Counted from the first letter of the stretch, positions 6,416 to 15,124 are shown. The stretch: DNA of 28,619 nucleotides from Candidatus Saccharibacteria bacterium UBA6224 (GCA_002441585.1 DJWS01000006.1:18327-46945); one strand, 5' to 3'. Numbers and translations are program-made. Notes: generated from the letters alone by a model not told the origin.

Positions 6416-9154
6416 ATGCTTGTCGTGACCCGAAATCTCCGTTCATATGTTGTAGTGGCCGTAGCAATAATTGCTGCAGTTATATATTGTGCTGGTAATG
6501 CCTCGGCATCCGAAGCGGATTGGTTTGGTGCTGGCAATGCCGTAGCGACTCACAGTCGAGACTACGGCACGATCCAAAGAGCGCAAAACTTTGATTGCGT
6601 GCCGCGCAAACTAGCGAATGTCTCAACTGACGTATGCCTGATGGGCTCTACGATAGGCCCGATAACTACCGACGGCAGGATAGTCGTAGACGGAAATGCT
6701 TACCTTCTAACCGACGGCAATCTACATGGTTATATAACCTCGATACCAAACTCCAAACGGTTTATTCAGACCAATTTTGTGTCCACTGGGGCATACCTGC
6801 ATGTCTATGATCAGCTGTATCGCCAGGACATCGATCGCAAGCTGTATTGGGGGCTACCACTCTCGACTAGGTATGTGATAAACAAACCCTGGGACAGGGG
6901 GCTGACGGACAGTAGTGGGGCGATGCTTAAGGTCAACGGCCCCCCTCTTGCATCCTCTAGCAATGGGGAATGGATGCTGGTGGATGTCCCGTATGTGGGG
7001 CTATTTCGCGTAAACTCTGACATGACAGAATTGGTACCATTCGGCTTATCGATGGAGCAGCTGAAGGCTAAAAACCAACCGATTTATAACTTTGCTATTT
7101 CTAATGACGGAAAACATGTTGCCGCAGTCGGCCCCCAGACATTGTCGATCTACCAGCTGGATGGCTGCGCTCAGCATGGTTATGTGACAGGTACGGCGCC
7201 CAGTTTTGAGGGCTGTAAGTCAAAGAATATCTGGAGTGATGTGGTTGCAGGGTCGGCAAAATTGACCGGGCTACCTAACCTAGAGATAGCTGGCACCGTC
7301 AGATTTATGGATGATTTCAACGTCAGCCTGGATGTTCGATATCGGGACTCCCGCAGTCAGCCATTTAGCTATCAACGCTATAACGTAACGGCACCTGGGG
7401 CAGAACTGCACAAGTTGGGGTTACTAGGAATGGGCGACTCGTATATTTCTGGCGAGGGAATCGGTGAATATTACGAAGGAACAGATACCAATGATAATAA
7501 ATGCCACCTTGCGTACGCTTCGTATCCTTACCTTATAGGCGGGGGCATGTTTGATAGCTATAAGTCAGTTGCCTGTGCGGGTGCGAAGACCATGGATGTC
7601 AATGGCAGAAGCCGCGATTATACGGGGCAGACCCGCAATAAAATTAAGCTGTCGGAAAGAACCCCAGACTCAGTCTCGATCCTCGCATTATTTAGCCCGG
7701 GGTACGCCCAGCAACTGAACTTCGTGGACACCTACCGCCCCAAGACAGCGCTTCTGTCCATAGGTGGGAATGATGTCGAATTCTCGAACATCGTTAAGTC
7801 ATGCGTTGCTGGTGATACATGCTTCGCAGACTACGCAAGCCGCAGACAGAAGGCCGAGCAAATTGCAGGTATCTTCGATTCACTAAAAGAAACATATGAG
7901 GGCATCCTGAATTCGGGGACTCAGTATCTCTATGTCGTGGGCTATCCGGAGATTGCCAAGACGGGCGGCGATTGTGGACTCAACGTGCACCTAAACGGTG
8001 GTGAAATCGCATTTGCTAACGAGCTGGTTGGGTATTTGAACCAGACTATCGAAGCGGCCGCGTCAGCCGCCGGGGCGCGTTATGTCGATATATCTCGGGC
8101 GCTCGATGGGCATCGCTTGTGTGAAACGGTTGATGGCGATATTGCAATGAATGGTCTGACGGCTGGCGATGACAAAGGAATATTTATACCATTCACAAAT
8201 GTGACGCTTGGTCCTATCGCGAACGAGAGCTATCACCCCAATGAGCTGGGTCATGTGCTGATTGCCAAGACTATCCTAAACAAGACTGACAATCTAAGCC
8301 AGCCTATGCCGGTCCCCGATAGCACCGCCCAGGCCCCACCGATTAATGATGATATGCCTCTGCTGGCTGGTATGGGTGACCCTGTGCCTTTTTCTAAACT
8401 GGAAACAGTGAGCGATCTAGTAGATGGCACGGTCTACCAGGACACTCCGACGACCATCAAGGTCGATGGTCTGGAGGCAAACACCCTGCCGAATTCCGAA
8501 TACGAAGTGGTCCTGCACTCAACGCCGGTTTCGCTCGGTAAAGTAACTAGTGACGCTAATGGCGACATAAACGCTATCGTAAAAATCCCGGCTGACATGC
8601 CGGTTGGTTTTCATACTATCAATCTGTATGGCAAAGACTATGGTGATGAGGACATTCAGATCCAGAAGACGATTTTTGTCGCGCATACCCCAGATGATTT
8701 GGATGGAGATGGCGTGCCGAACGCGGATGAACCATGCCTGATCTTTGCATCGAGTGGGCGGGATGTTGATGAGGATGGGGTTGATGATGCCTGCGATGCC
8801 GTCATCGGATTGGCCCCCATCCATCCGGCGGATAAAGTCGGAGGGGATTCTTCATTGCCGTCCAGTCCCGATGTCGCTACCTCGGCGATATCTGGGAATC
8901 CTCAGGGTGTAGTTGCTGCCAGATCTCAGTCTCCGTATAGCGTAGACAGTGCTATCAACCAGCAACCCGCTGCGGCAGGAGTGGTCCAAGGCGCGGCGAC
9001 TTCGTTAGCGGACGAAACGGCGACTATAAAGTCGAAGAATAAAACACCAACGGTGACCACTGTCGAGACATGGTGGCCAGCCGCAATACTGCTGTCGTCC
9101 GCGACACTGCTGGGCGTATGGATCGTCGCGCGCCACGGCCGACATTCCGCCTAA
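6416..9154 (+). CDS. Large exported SGNH/GDSL hydrolase with calcium-binding repeats and C-terminal membrane anchor
   Basis: 912 residues. A signal peptide (SYVVVAVAIIAAVIYCAGNASA) ends near residue 33. Residues ~35-330 resemble a beta-propeller-like region without clear homology. An SGNH hydrolase follows: GMGDSYISGEG with nucleophile S342, SIGGNDVEF with G451/N452, and NESYHPNELGH with H607. The usual Asp of the DxxH motif is replaced by E604. After an Ig-like stretch come two thrombospondin type 3-like calcium loops, DDLDGDGVPNADE from residue 760 and DVDEDGVDDACD. A Ser/Thr/Ala-rich linker leads to one membrane helix (about 886-905) and a short basic tail. It should be a cell-surface esterase, lipase or carbohydrate deacetylase; the substrate is unknown. 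AGGAG lies only 3 nt before the ATG, so the GTG at 6425 is an alternative start. It has its own promoter and appears monocistronic. Confidence 0.85.
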   Translation: MLVVTRNLRSYVVVAVAIIAAVIYCAGNASASEADWFGAGNAVATHSRDYGTIQRAQNFDCVPRKLANVSTDVCLMGSTIGPITTDGRIVVDGNAYLLTDGNLHGYITSIPNSKRFIQTNFVSTGAYLHVYDQLYRQDIDRKLYWGLPLSTRYVINKPWDRGLTDSSGAMLKVNGPPLASSSNGEWMLVDVPYVGLFRVNSDMTELVPFGLSMEQLKAKNQPIYNFAISNDGKHVAAVGPQTLSIYQLDGCAQHGYVTGTAPSFEGCKSKNIWSDVVAGSAKLTGLPNLEIAGTVRFMDDFNVSLDVRYRDSRSQPFSYQRYNVTAPGAELHKLGLLGMGDSYISGEGIGEYYEGTDTNDNKCHLAYASYPYLIGGGMFDSYKSVACAGAKTMDVNGRSRDYTGQTRNKIKLSERTPDSVSILALFSPGYAQQLNFVDTYRPKTALLSIGGNDVEFSNIVKSCVAGDTCFADYASRRQKAEQIAGIFDSLKETYEGILNSGTQYLYVVGYPEIAKTGGDCGLNVHLNGGEIAFANELVGYLNQTIEAAASAAGARYVDISRALDGHRLCETVDGDIAMNGLTAGDDKGIFIPFTNVTLGPIANESYHPNELGHVLIAKTILNKTDNLSQPMPVPDSTAQAPPINDDMPLLAGMGDPVPFSKLETVSDLVDGTVYQDTPTTIKVDGLEANTLPNSEYEVVLHSTPVSLGKVTSDANGDINAIVKIPADMPVGFHTINLYGKDYGDEDIQIQKTIFVAHTPDDLDGDGVPNADEPCLIFASSGRDVDEDGVDDACDAVIGLAPIHPADKVGGDSSLPSSPDVATSAISGNPQGVVAARSQSPYSVDSAINQQPAAAGVVQGAATSLADETATIKSKNKTPTVTTVETWWPAAILLSSATLLGVWIVARHGRHSA

Positions 9155-9266
9155 TTCAGCAAAAATATAACAGGCCGCAATGCTCATGTGGTCGGCTGGT
9201 TGTAGTTTGAGTAAGCTTCGATGCGGCGGCGATGGAGTGACTATCAAATGTGATGAGCGCTTAGGT

Positions 9267-9272
9267 TACAAT
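9267..9272 (+). promoter_or_regulatory. -10 element TACAAT, leaderless start of the DUF1295 gene
   Basis: TACAAT, 6 nt before the ATG at 9279; no Shine-Dalgarno. A single TGTGATG lies at 9249-9255, which may be chance. Confidence 0.6.
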
Positions 9273-9278
9273 GCTTGT

Positions 9279-10046
9279 ATGGTAACTAAACTTTTGCTGA
9301 TAAATCTTGGCGTGGTGCTGGCGTACATGGCGGCGTGGTTCGTAGTGGGATACCGCAAAAAACAACTCAATACTGTGGATGTGGCATGGGGCAGCGGGTT
9401 TGCCATCATTGCCTGGTTGGTCACATTGCAGCAGCCATCAGCCCGAAGCTTGCTGATAGCCGTGCTGGTCAGCATTTGGGCGGCGCGCATTACAAACCAT
9501 TTAGGTAGGCGTGTGTTCAGTAGCGGGGAAGATCCGCGCTACAAAGAACTAAGTTCCAAGTGGAAGGGCAACTTTTGGCGGCGCGCATCCTTTTCGATAT
9601 TCATGCTGCAGGGCGTGCTGGTAGTAATCATCAGCCTGCCGGTGACTATTGCGGCGGGGGAGCAAAATGCCAACCTGGGCTGGCTGAGCGCGATAGGCGC
9701 TACGTTGTGGCTAATTGGGTTCGTAGTCGAATCGGTCGGCGACCGCCAGCTGCGCCGGTTCGTCGCCAACAAAGCCAACCGGGGCAAGGTAATGGACCAA
9801 GGTTTGTGGCGATACAGCCGTCACCCAAACTACTTTGGCGAAATGGTCCAGTGGTGGGCCATTGGGCTGATAGCGTTGCAGGTGAGCTACGGCTGGATTG
9901 GGCTGCTGGGCCCGCTGACTCTGACTTATTTGCTACTGTTCATATCTGGTGTGCCATTGATAGAAAACCGTCGCAAAAGCGACCCGGCATATCGCCGCTA
10001 CATGGAACGAACCAGCATGATTGTCCCGTTGCCGCCCAAAAAGTAG
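9279..10046 (+). CDS. DUF1295 membrane enzyme (steroid 5-alpha-reductase / isoprenylcysteine methyltransferase-like superfamily)
   Basis: 255 residues from the ATG at 9279; the frame runs open to 9180, but that extension is hydrophilic and contains the promoter. About six membrane segments (roughly 4-24, 38-52, 57-70, 107-126, 135-152 and a C-terminal hairpin after 190). The signature LWRYSRHPNYFGEMVQWW (176-193) is the DUF1295 motif, related to the NADPH- or SAM-binding C-terminal region of the superfamily. NTVDVAWG near residue 31 is also typical. The substrate cannot be deduced; lipid or prenyl-type reduction is plausible. The next gene starts 40 bp downstream with its own promoter. Confidence 0.85.
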   Translation: MVTKLLLINLGVVLAYMAAWFVVGYRKKQLNTVDVAWGSGFAIIAWLVTLQQPSARSLLIAVLVSIWAARITNHLGRRVFSSGEDPRYKELSSKWKGNFWRRASFSIFMLQGVLVVIISLPVTIAAGEQNANLGWLSAIGATLWLIGFVVESVGDRQLRRFVANKANRGKVMDQGLWRYSRHPNYFGEMVQWWAIGLIALQVSYGWIGLLGPLTLTYLLLFISGVPLIENRRKSDPAYRRYMERTSMIVPLPPKK

Positions 10047-10052
10047 CAGGTT

Positions 10053-10079
10053 TTGGCGTATAAGCATGTGCGTTATACT
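10053..10079 (+). promoter_or_regulatory. Promoter TTGGCG-15-TATACT, leaderless start
   Basis: TTGGCG (10053-10058) and TATACT (10074-10079) with a 15-bp spacer; 6 nt separate the hexamer from the ATG at 10086. Confidence 0.6.
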
Positions 10080-10085
10080 GGGGCT

Positions 10086-11096
10086 ATGGACGGCGCACAA
10101 AAACCAGATCAGCCACTAGATAAACCAGGCGCACCCGAGCTATCGCCGTCAGTAAAAGTGCCTGCCAGCGCTCCGCTAAACGACATACCGCAATCGGCAC
10201 CGGCTTTCCAGCCCAGCTCCACGCCGGCCGCCCAGGCACAGGCTAGCTCTCAGCAAGATACAGACGACGATGACGTCGAGCCATACGCCAACCCCGCCGA
10301 AGAGCGAGAGGCCCAGGCGGCTTATCTGCGCGATTTGCGCCGGTCTGGCAACGACGATTCGCACAAAGTACGCAACATCATCTTGATAATCGTAGGTGCC
10401 ATAGTAGTCCTGGCGCTAGCCGCCGGCGCCTACTGGTGGTGGGGCGGTCCTATGCCGGGCGACAGTAAGAAGACGGACAACACTACGCAACAACCTGTCA
10501 CCCAAAACGCGCCGCAAACCAAGACCGACCAATCCGCCACGACCAAAACCACCGAAGATTACTCGTCCACCACATTTAGCTTGTCACTGGCTTATCCATC
10601 CAGTTGGACACCAGCTGAGGCCAACGGTGTGCTGACCATTACTTCGCCGGTAGTCGACCTGACCGACGCCACGGGGCAGAAGCAAAAAGGCCAGATGGTG
10701 CTGACGGTGCGCAACAAACAAGTGCTGTTGCCGGAGTTCGATAAGGGCAGTGCCGCCGCTGTCTTACCATCCGAAAAGATAAAGTACACCAAGCCGTCAT
10801 CGACCCAGCGTGCCTCGACATTTGTCAGCTATTTGCAGTACGCCGAAACTACGACCAAGGGCGGTCTGGACGGCATTTATATCACGGGCGACGCCGGTTA
10901 CCAGTACGGCCAAACGATTCCGAAGGGCGACATAGCCAGGATTGATCCGAAGATAAGCCTAGGTTTCGTTAGTTGTGGTGATGGCGCATGCGCCAAAGGC
11001 ACTCCTACCCTGCCGCTGACCATCAGCGGCAGCAGCTGGACGGGCGCCGACAAGGAGGCCGTGATGGCTATGTTCGCCTCGATAGTGTTGCAATAA
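10086..11096 (+). CDS. Single-pass membrane protein with disordered cytoplasmic N-terminus and external beta domain
   Basis: 336 residues. Residues 1-92 are Pro/Ala/Gln-rich and acidic, likely disordered. One membrane helix (about 97-118) ends in YWWWGG. A Thr/Gln-rich linker leads to an external domain beginning STTFSLSLAYPSSWTP, a layout often seen in PsbP-like or lipoprotein-type domains of Gram-positive and CPR surface proteins. There is no enzyme motif. The reading frame begins at 10053, but the ATG at 10086 sits 6 nt after TATACT, so the shorter form is used. It converges on the LssY_C gene with a 5-bp gap. Confidence 0.7.
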   Translation: MDGAQKPDQPLDKPGAPELSPSVKVPASAPLNDIPQSAPAFQPSSTPAAQAQASSQQDTDDDDVEPYANPAEEREAQAAYLRDLRRSGNDDSHKVRNIILIIVGAIVVLALAAGAYWWWGGPMPGDSKKTDNTTQQPVTQNAPQTKTDQSATTKTTEDYSSTTFSLSLAYPSSWTPAEANGVLTITSPVVDLTDATGQKQKGQMVLTVRNKQVLLPEFDKGSAAAVLPSEKIKYTKPSSTQRASTFVSYLQYAETTTKGGLDGIYITGDAGYQYGQTIPKGDIARIDPKISLGFVSCGDGACAKGTPTLPLTISGSSWTGADKEAVMAMFASIVLQ

Positions 11097-11101
11097 CGTA
11101 T

Positions 11102-11944
11102 TTATTTCTTGAGTTCGACCACCAGCAAGTGGCCGTCGCTGACAAAGTTGACGCCAAAGCCCTGGCCGCGCATGCGGAATGGCTCACCGGCTTTGATGTC
11201 TTGGACCGACTGGACCTGGCCAGTATCTTTCAAAGACTTTATTATTCGGTCCCGTTCTTCGTGGTGGAGTGAATGGACATGATGGGTCAGCTGCAAGTTT
11301 ACCCAGCGGAAACCGCTAGCCCGGACATCATCGGTAGCAGCACCGATCCAGATGGTTTTTTCGCGACCGATGAATTGCCGGAAATGCTTAGCCCAAAAGT
11401 GGAAATGGCCGTGATCGTCGGTGCGATCGACCAATTTCCAAAAACGGACGTGGTGGCGGCTGCGCGGACTTAGGTTCTTGCCGTAGGGTATCTGGAAGCC
11501 GAGGTCTTGATGCCGATTGAACAGGAATAAGGAGCTGAACGGCGCCGTGGGGTATGGTTTGTCGAAGACGATAGCGTAACCCTCGCGCAAGGTGTTGCGC
11601 AGCGTGGCCTTGTCGGCCACATACCAGCCGGCTCGCTTCATTGCCCTGATAAACTGCCTCTTGGATTTGGCCACCACGGCAATATTGACCGGGTCGGATG
11701 GCAAACCATCGCGGGTGGTGGCGTACAACGGAATGTGATCGGGGCGAATCAGGATGCGCCAGGTTCGCATCAGCGCCGGTAGTCCGAAATATGCCATGCC
11801 GATATAGACAATGACGATAGATACAAAAAACGGAAGTCGCCTGTCCAGATAAGGGAAGGCGATGAAGGCTGCAGAGTAAGCGAGCGCGATGCCCAGTGCG
11901 AGGACGAATAGTCGCCACACCGAACGCAGGAGAAATGTCGTCAC
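11102..11944 (-). CDS. LssY C-terminal domain membrane protein
   Basis: 280 residues. Two N-terminal membrane segments (about 8-30 and 38-57) precede a soluble domain that I recognise as LssY_C: SDPVNIAVVAKSKRQFIRAMKRAGWYVAD, a conserved DLGFQIP stretch, SPRSRHHVRFWKL, and GHFHFWAKHF. LssY proteins were first noted beside a Legionella type I secretion locus, and the domain is often linked to PAP2 phosphatases; its biochemical role is unsettled. The start is GTG at 11944, 8 nt after TATAAT, with no Shine-Dalgarno. It is divergent from the 12041 gene, sharing a 96-bp promoter region. Confidence 0.75.
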   Translation of the reverse strand: MTTFLLRSVWRLFVLALGIALAYSAAFIAFPYLDRRLPFFVSIVIVYIGMAYFGLPALMRTWRILIRPDHIPLYATTRDGLPSDPVNIAVVAKSKRQFIRAMKRAGWYVADKATLRNTLREGYAIVFDKPYPTAPFSSLFLFNRHQDLGFQIPYGKNLSPRSRHHVRFWKLVDRTDDHGHFHFWAKHFRQFIGREKTIWIGAATDDVRASGFRWVNLQLTHHVHSLHHEERDRIIKSLKDTGQVQSVQDIKAGEPFRMRGQGFGVNFVSDGHLLVVELKK

Positions 11945-11952
11945 AACTAATA

Positions 11953-11958
11953 ATTATA
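11953..11958 (-). promoter_or_regulatory. -10 element TATAAT upstream of the LssY_C gene
   Basis: Consensus TATAAT on the minus strand, 8 nt before the GTG start at 11944; leaderless or 1-2 nt leader. Confidence 0.6.
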
Positions 11959-12022
11959 GCGCATCGTTACCCCTGATTCTCACTAAGCCAAGGTGGCTGC
12001 CCGTTAGCTATTAGCGTAAGCG

Positions 12023-12031
12023 TGATACAAT
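12023..12031 (+). promoter_or_regulatory. Extended -10 TGaTACAAT
   Basis: TGA-TACAAT ending 9 nt before the ATG at 12041; predicted leader of about 2 nt. Confidence 0.55.
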
Positions 12032-12040
12032 AATCTTGAT

Positions 12041-12493
12041 ATGGACCATCACAAAGAGCACGACAACGGCGGTGAACATCCCGTGAAACCACCAGAAGCC
12101 GATAAGAATTCAGATGCCGAGCAAGCCAGGCAAGATAAACCGAAGCAACCAGGTGTGATGGACGTGCGTATGCCGCGTCCGGCAACGTCAGGGCCGATAC
12201 CAGCACCCGCCGAACCCAAGCCCGAGGCAAACTCGACGCCTCAGCCAAAGTCGGCTGACTTGTCGAAACTGGCAGTGCCAGAGGATGAGCCCGAAAAGCC
12301 AGAAATCGCACCCGAGCCTACCCATGAAGACAAGCGCGCTCCCGATCCCAAGCCGGTCATCAACAAGCCACCTAAACCACCGAAACAACCCGGTGTCGGA
12401 CTGGCCATCTTTGCGACTATCGTCATCGTACTATTGCTGAGTGCGCTCGCGACCTACGCTTACCTCAAGACCAACGGCGCCAATATCCCTTAG
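12041..12493 (+). CDS. Proline- and charge-rich protein with C-terminal membrane anchor (unknown)
   Basis: 150 residues. Residues 1-117 are dominated by Pro, Lys, Glu and Asp (KPPEADKNSD, PIPAPAEPKPEA, KPPKPPKQPG) and are expected to be disordered. One membrane helix (about 119-141) is followed by a nine-residue tail, so it should be a tail-anchored or C-out single-pass protein. No domain is recognised. Its stop lies 7 bp before the -10 element of the tsaC-like gene. Confidence 0.6.
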   Translation: MDHHKEHDNGGEHPVKPPEADKNSDAEQARQDKPKQPGVMDVRMPRPATSGPIPAPAEPKPEANSTPQPKSADLSKLAVPEDEPEKPEIAPEPTHEDKRAPDPKPVINKPPKPPKQPGVGLAIFATIVIVLLLSALATYAYLKTNGANIP

Positions 12494-12500
12494 TTTGCGG

Positions 12501-12506
12501 TATAAT
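12501..12506 (+). promoter_or_regulatory. -10 element TATAAT upstream of the tsaC-like gene
   Basis: Consensus TATAAT, 7 nt before the ATG at 12514; no Shine-Dalgarno. Confidence 0.6.
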
Positions 12507-12513
12507 TGACCGG

Positions 12514-13080
12514 ATGAAAGAAGTGGTCTCTGTATTGATGCGGCCCGGAGCGATCGCAGTTATTCCGACCGATACGGTCTACGGTGTGGTTGCGCGTGCC
12601 GCCGACCCTCAGGCTGTAGCACGCTTGTACGCGCTTAAGCACCGTGACCACAAGCCGGGCACAATTATCGCGGCCAGCATCGATCAGCTCGTCGAGCTCG
12701 GCATCCCCAGGCGCTATCTGACCGCGGTTGAGCAGTTCTGGCCTGGCGCCGTCAGCGTCGAAACGCCTCATGATATCGAATACCTGCACCAAGGCACTGG
12801 TCGGCAGGCCATACGGATTCCCGATGATGCGGAACTAATAGATTTACTAAATCAGACCGGACCGCTACAAACTAGCAGTGCTAATTTGCCCGATCAGCCG
12901 CCTGCTACGACGATTCAGGAAGCCAAAGCTTATTTTGGAGACGCGGTCGATGTATATGTCGATGGCGGTGATTTGTCCGGTCGACCACCATCGACCATTA
13001 TTCGCATCATCGATGATGCCATCGAGGTAGTCCGCCAGGGTGCGGTCCATATCGACGAATACGGCCGCATTACTCATTAG
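12514..13080 (+). CDS. tsaC: L-threonylcarbamoyladenylate synthase (YrdC/TsaC/Sua5 family)
   Basis: 188 residues, the single-domain TsaC length without the Sua5 extension. Motifs: VIPTDTVYG (16-24), LYALKHRDHKPGTI (39-51, the K-x-R part of the nucleotide site), QFWPGAVSVE, and TSSANLPDQP (120-129, the S-x-N motif). The enzyme makes threonylcarbamoyl-AMP from threonine, bicarbonate and ATP, the first step of t6A modification of ANN-decoding tRNAs. It ends in a 4-bp convergent overlap with the MurC-like gene (13077-13080). The symbol follows the single-domain bacterial form. Confidence 0.88.
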   Translation: MKEVVSVLMRPGAIAVIPTDTVYGVVARAADPQAVARLYALKHRDHKPGTIIAASIDQLVELGIPRRYLTAVEQFWPGAVSVETPHDIEYLHQGTGRQAIRIPDDAELIDLLNQTGPLQTSSANLPDQPPATTIQEAKAYFGDAVDVYVDGGDLSGRPPSTIIRIIDDAIEVVRQGAVHIDEYGRITH

Positions 13081-14375
13081 GACTTATCAGAGAACTCGTG
13101 GCGGAGCCATTCGTCGAGTGAACCGCCACCACCGCCGGCCATGCCGACGACCATGTCGCCATTATCCAGGTGTTTTTGGATGATGGTTTTGAGTCTTTTG
13201 TCCAGCTCGGCCGCCTCGGCAACGGACGGGTCGGCTAGATGTGAAATGAGTTCTTCCGGCGGAATGATACGGCGGGTCGGATCCTCGCGAGCCAGATAAC
13301 TCGGTGTCCAATAGACGTGGGCGGCGCCGTCGAAACAATCACCATAATCATCCATCATGAAATGCTGCCGGCGGTTGGTCAGGGGCTCGTACACGACGAT
13401 TAATTTCTGACCCTGGTCGTCGGCCATCTCGCGCGCTACGCTCATGGCGCCGCGGATTTTTTCGGGGGTGTGGGCGTAGTCGCTGTACAGGTTCGGCACC
13501 AATTGTTCCATGCGGCGCTGCAGGCCAGGGAACTTATTCATCAGGGTAACCAGCAGGGCAATGTCTTCGCCAGTGGTTCGGTGCAAACCCTGGGCGGCAA
13601 TCCAGGCATCGAGCCGGTTGTACAATCCCTTTAGCTGCACCATGTCAGGGTTATCATGCCAGCTGATGATCGACAGTCGTTGGTTGGGCTCGAGCAATAA
13701 ATAGTCGGCGTCGTCCTGCCAGAGAATGGTGTGTTCGCTTTGTTCGATGAATTCGCGAAAAGCCGATTGGTAATCCTCGCGGGTCGGAAAAATCTCGTGA
13801 TGATCCCAGCTGACGCCACTGATGAGGCTGAGGTGGGGGCGAAAAGCCAGGAAATTACGGTCGAACTCGTCGCACTCGTACACGAAATATTTGCTGCCCG
13901 GGGCGTACTCGCCCATATCGCCGAAGCCAATCTTGGCGCCGACAGAATAACTGATCGGGATGCCGAGTTGTTTGAATAACCATACCACCATGGCGGTGGT
14001 CGTCGATTTGCCATGCGTGCCGGCGACGGCTATCATCTGCAAGTTCTTGTCGCTGACGATCTGATTAAGCAGCTCATCGCGCTTGGAGCTGTGGATGCCC
14101 TGCTCGCGGGCAAAGGCCAGCTCTGGTGCGTCTGGGTTTTCGAGGGTCAGCGCCGAGGTGTAGACCACCCAATCGATGGGTGATTTGTCATGAACGCGGG
14201 CAATCGTGTCGCGACTTTGGTCGATGGTTATGTCAGTGATGCCGTGCTTGCGCAAGTATTCGATGTACTGCGAATCTTGCTTATCGGAACCCGACACCGT
14301 ATAGCCGGCCTGTTTGGCGATAAGTGCCAAGGGGCCGATTGCGGTGCCGCCGATACCCGAAAAGTAGATATGCAT
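13077..14375 (-). CDS. murC: UDP-N-acetylmuramate-L-alanine ligase-like Mur ligase (MurC/Mpl group)
   Basis: 432 residues. The N-terminal Rossmann motif is YFSGIGGTAIGPLA (4-17); the P-loop is GTHGKSTTT (119-127). ECDEFDRNFL, a SWDHHEIFP Mg-binding block, GLYNRLDAW, FPGLQRRMEQL and YSDYAHTPEKIRGA cover the central and C-terminal Mur domains. MurC adds L-Ala to UDP-MurNAc in peptidoglycan synthesis; Mpl recycles a tripeptide. The CDEFDRNFL and VYTSAL-type motifs fit MurC better. The frame is open to 14687, but the ATG at 14375 matches the family N-terminus exactly and has TAAGCT 8 nt upstream. The Ser in place of the first P-loop Thr is a minor variation. It is divergent from the 14466 gene. 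Confidence 0.85.
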   Translation of the reverse strand: MHIYFSGIGGTAIGPLALIAKQAGYTVSGSDKQDSQYIEYLRKHGITDITIDQSRDTIARVHDKSPIDWVVYTSALTLENPDAPELAFAREQGIHSSKRDELLNQIVSDKNLQMIAVAGTHGKSTTTAMVVWLFKQLGIPISYSVGAKIGFGDMGEYAPGSKYFVYECDEFDRNFLAFRPHLSLISGVSWDHHEIFPTREDYQSAFREFIEQSEHTILWQDDADYLLLEPNQRLSIISWHDNPDMVQLKGLYNRLDAWIAAQGLHRTTGEDIALLVTLMNKFPGLQRRMEQLVPNLYSDYAHTPEKIRGAMSVAREMADDQGQKLIVVYEPLTNRRQHFMMDDYGDCFDGAAHVYWTPSYLAREDPTRRIIPPEELISHLADPSVAEAAELDKRLKTIIQKHLDNGDMVVGMAGGGGGSLDEWLRHEFSDKS

Positions 14376-14383
14376 ATACCTTA

Positions 14384-14389
14384 AGCTTA
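14384..14389 (-). promoter_or_regulatory. Possible -10 TAAGCT of the MurC-like gene
   Basis: TAAGCT on the minus strand, 8 nt before the ATG at 14375. A weak AAGG also lies 3 nt before the ATG, so this assignment is uncertain. Confidence 0.35.
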
Positions 14390-14453
14390 CCGTGGTAATC
14401 ATGACTCGTCCAGCGGTGACTAACAAACTGCGGCAAGCAGCGACGATAACGGT

Positions 14454-14459
14454 TATACT
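14454..14459 (+). promoter_or_regulatory. -10 element TATACT, leaderless start
   Basis: TATACT, 6 nt before the ATG at 14466; no Shine-Dalgarno. Confidence 0.6.
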
Positions 14460-14465
14460 TGGTGC

Positions 14466-15077
14466 ATGGACAAGCGCACCGCTCATTATGTCTGGACCCG
14501 GCTGGAGAGAATCAAACCATGGTATGTGTTCGTCAGCCTCCTCATTTTGGTGAGCTTTTCGGTGTACCAATTGCGTAGCAACAATCTGCAAATGGCCAAG
14601 CTGCGCGATGCGGTCTATCTGGCCGACGAGCGGGGCACAGGGGTCGACGAGGCGCTCCAGAATCTCCGTAGCTACGTCGGTCAGCACATGAATACCGACC
14701 TATCGAGCGGTCAGAATGCCGTCTATCCGCCGGTGCAGCTCAAATACACCTACGACCGTCTGATTACCACTAAAAGCGAGGCCACGGGCGACCGTAATGC
14801 CAAGATTTACACGGATGCTCAACGTTATTGCGAAGACAAGATCCCGTCAGGTTTCTCGGGTCGTTACCGCATCGGTTGTATCCAAGAGTACGTTACTGCC
14901 CACAATGCTTCGCCGACTTACATAAACGCCGATTTGTATAAGTTCGATTTCTATACCCCGACTTGGTCCCCCGATTTGGCAGGGTTCAGCTTGCTGTTCA
15001 GTGCCATCGTCTTTGTCTTATTCTTGCTACTGCTGGCCGCTCGATTCATCTTCAAGCAATTAGCTGGCGTCAAATAA
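14466..15077 (+). CDS. Two-pass membrane protein with external loop (unknown)
   Basis: 203 residues with membrane segments at about 19-36 and 174-197. The ~135-residue loop between them contains an amphipathic helix (LQMAKLRDAVYLADERGTGVDEALQNLRSYV), HMNTDL, PVQLKYTYDRL and two cysteines (RYCEDKIP, IGCIQEYV) that could pair outside the cell. I do not recognise the family; the layout recalls CPR-specific membrane proteins. It lies in its own transcription unit, divergent from the MurC-like gene. The terminator at 15125-15152 lies between this gene and the convergent gene downstream. Confidence 0.65.
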   Translation: MDKRTAHYVWTRLERIKPWYVFVSLLILVSFSVYQLRSNNLQMAKLRDAVYLADERGTGVDEALQNLRSYVGQHMNTDLSSGQNAVYPPVQLKYTYDRLITTKSEATGDRNAKIYTDAQRYCEDKIPSGFSGRYRIGCIQEYVTAHNASPTYINADLYKFDFYTPTWSPDLAGFSLLFSAIVFVLFLLLLAARFIFKQLAGVK

Positions 15078-15124
15078 CCGTCTATAGGCAGGCTGATATG
15101 GCAACCTCGGCCGTGACTGGCACC

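Noticed and set aside
9249..9255. TGTGATG near the DUF1295 promoter as part of the CATCACA regulon
   Set aside because: A single 7-mer is expected a few times in a window of this size; there is no palindrome or second copy.
11273..11473. Plus-strand ORF inside the LssY_C gene
   Set aside because: It lies opposite the recognisable LssY_C domain and has no supporting signal.
14376..14687. N-terminal extension of the Mur ligase frame
   Set aside because: The 104 extra codons do not look like a Mur ligase, overlap the divergent 14466 gene and contain its promoter; MHIYFSGIGG is the family N-terminus.
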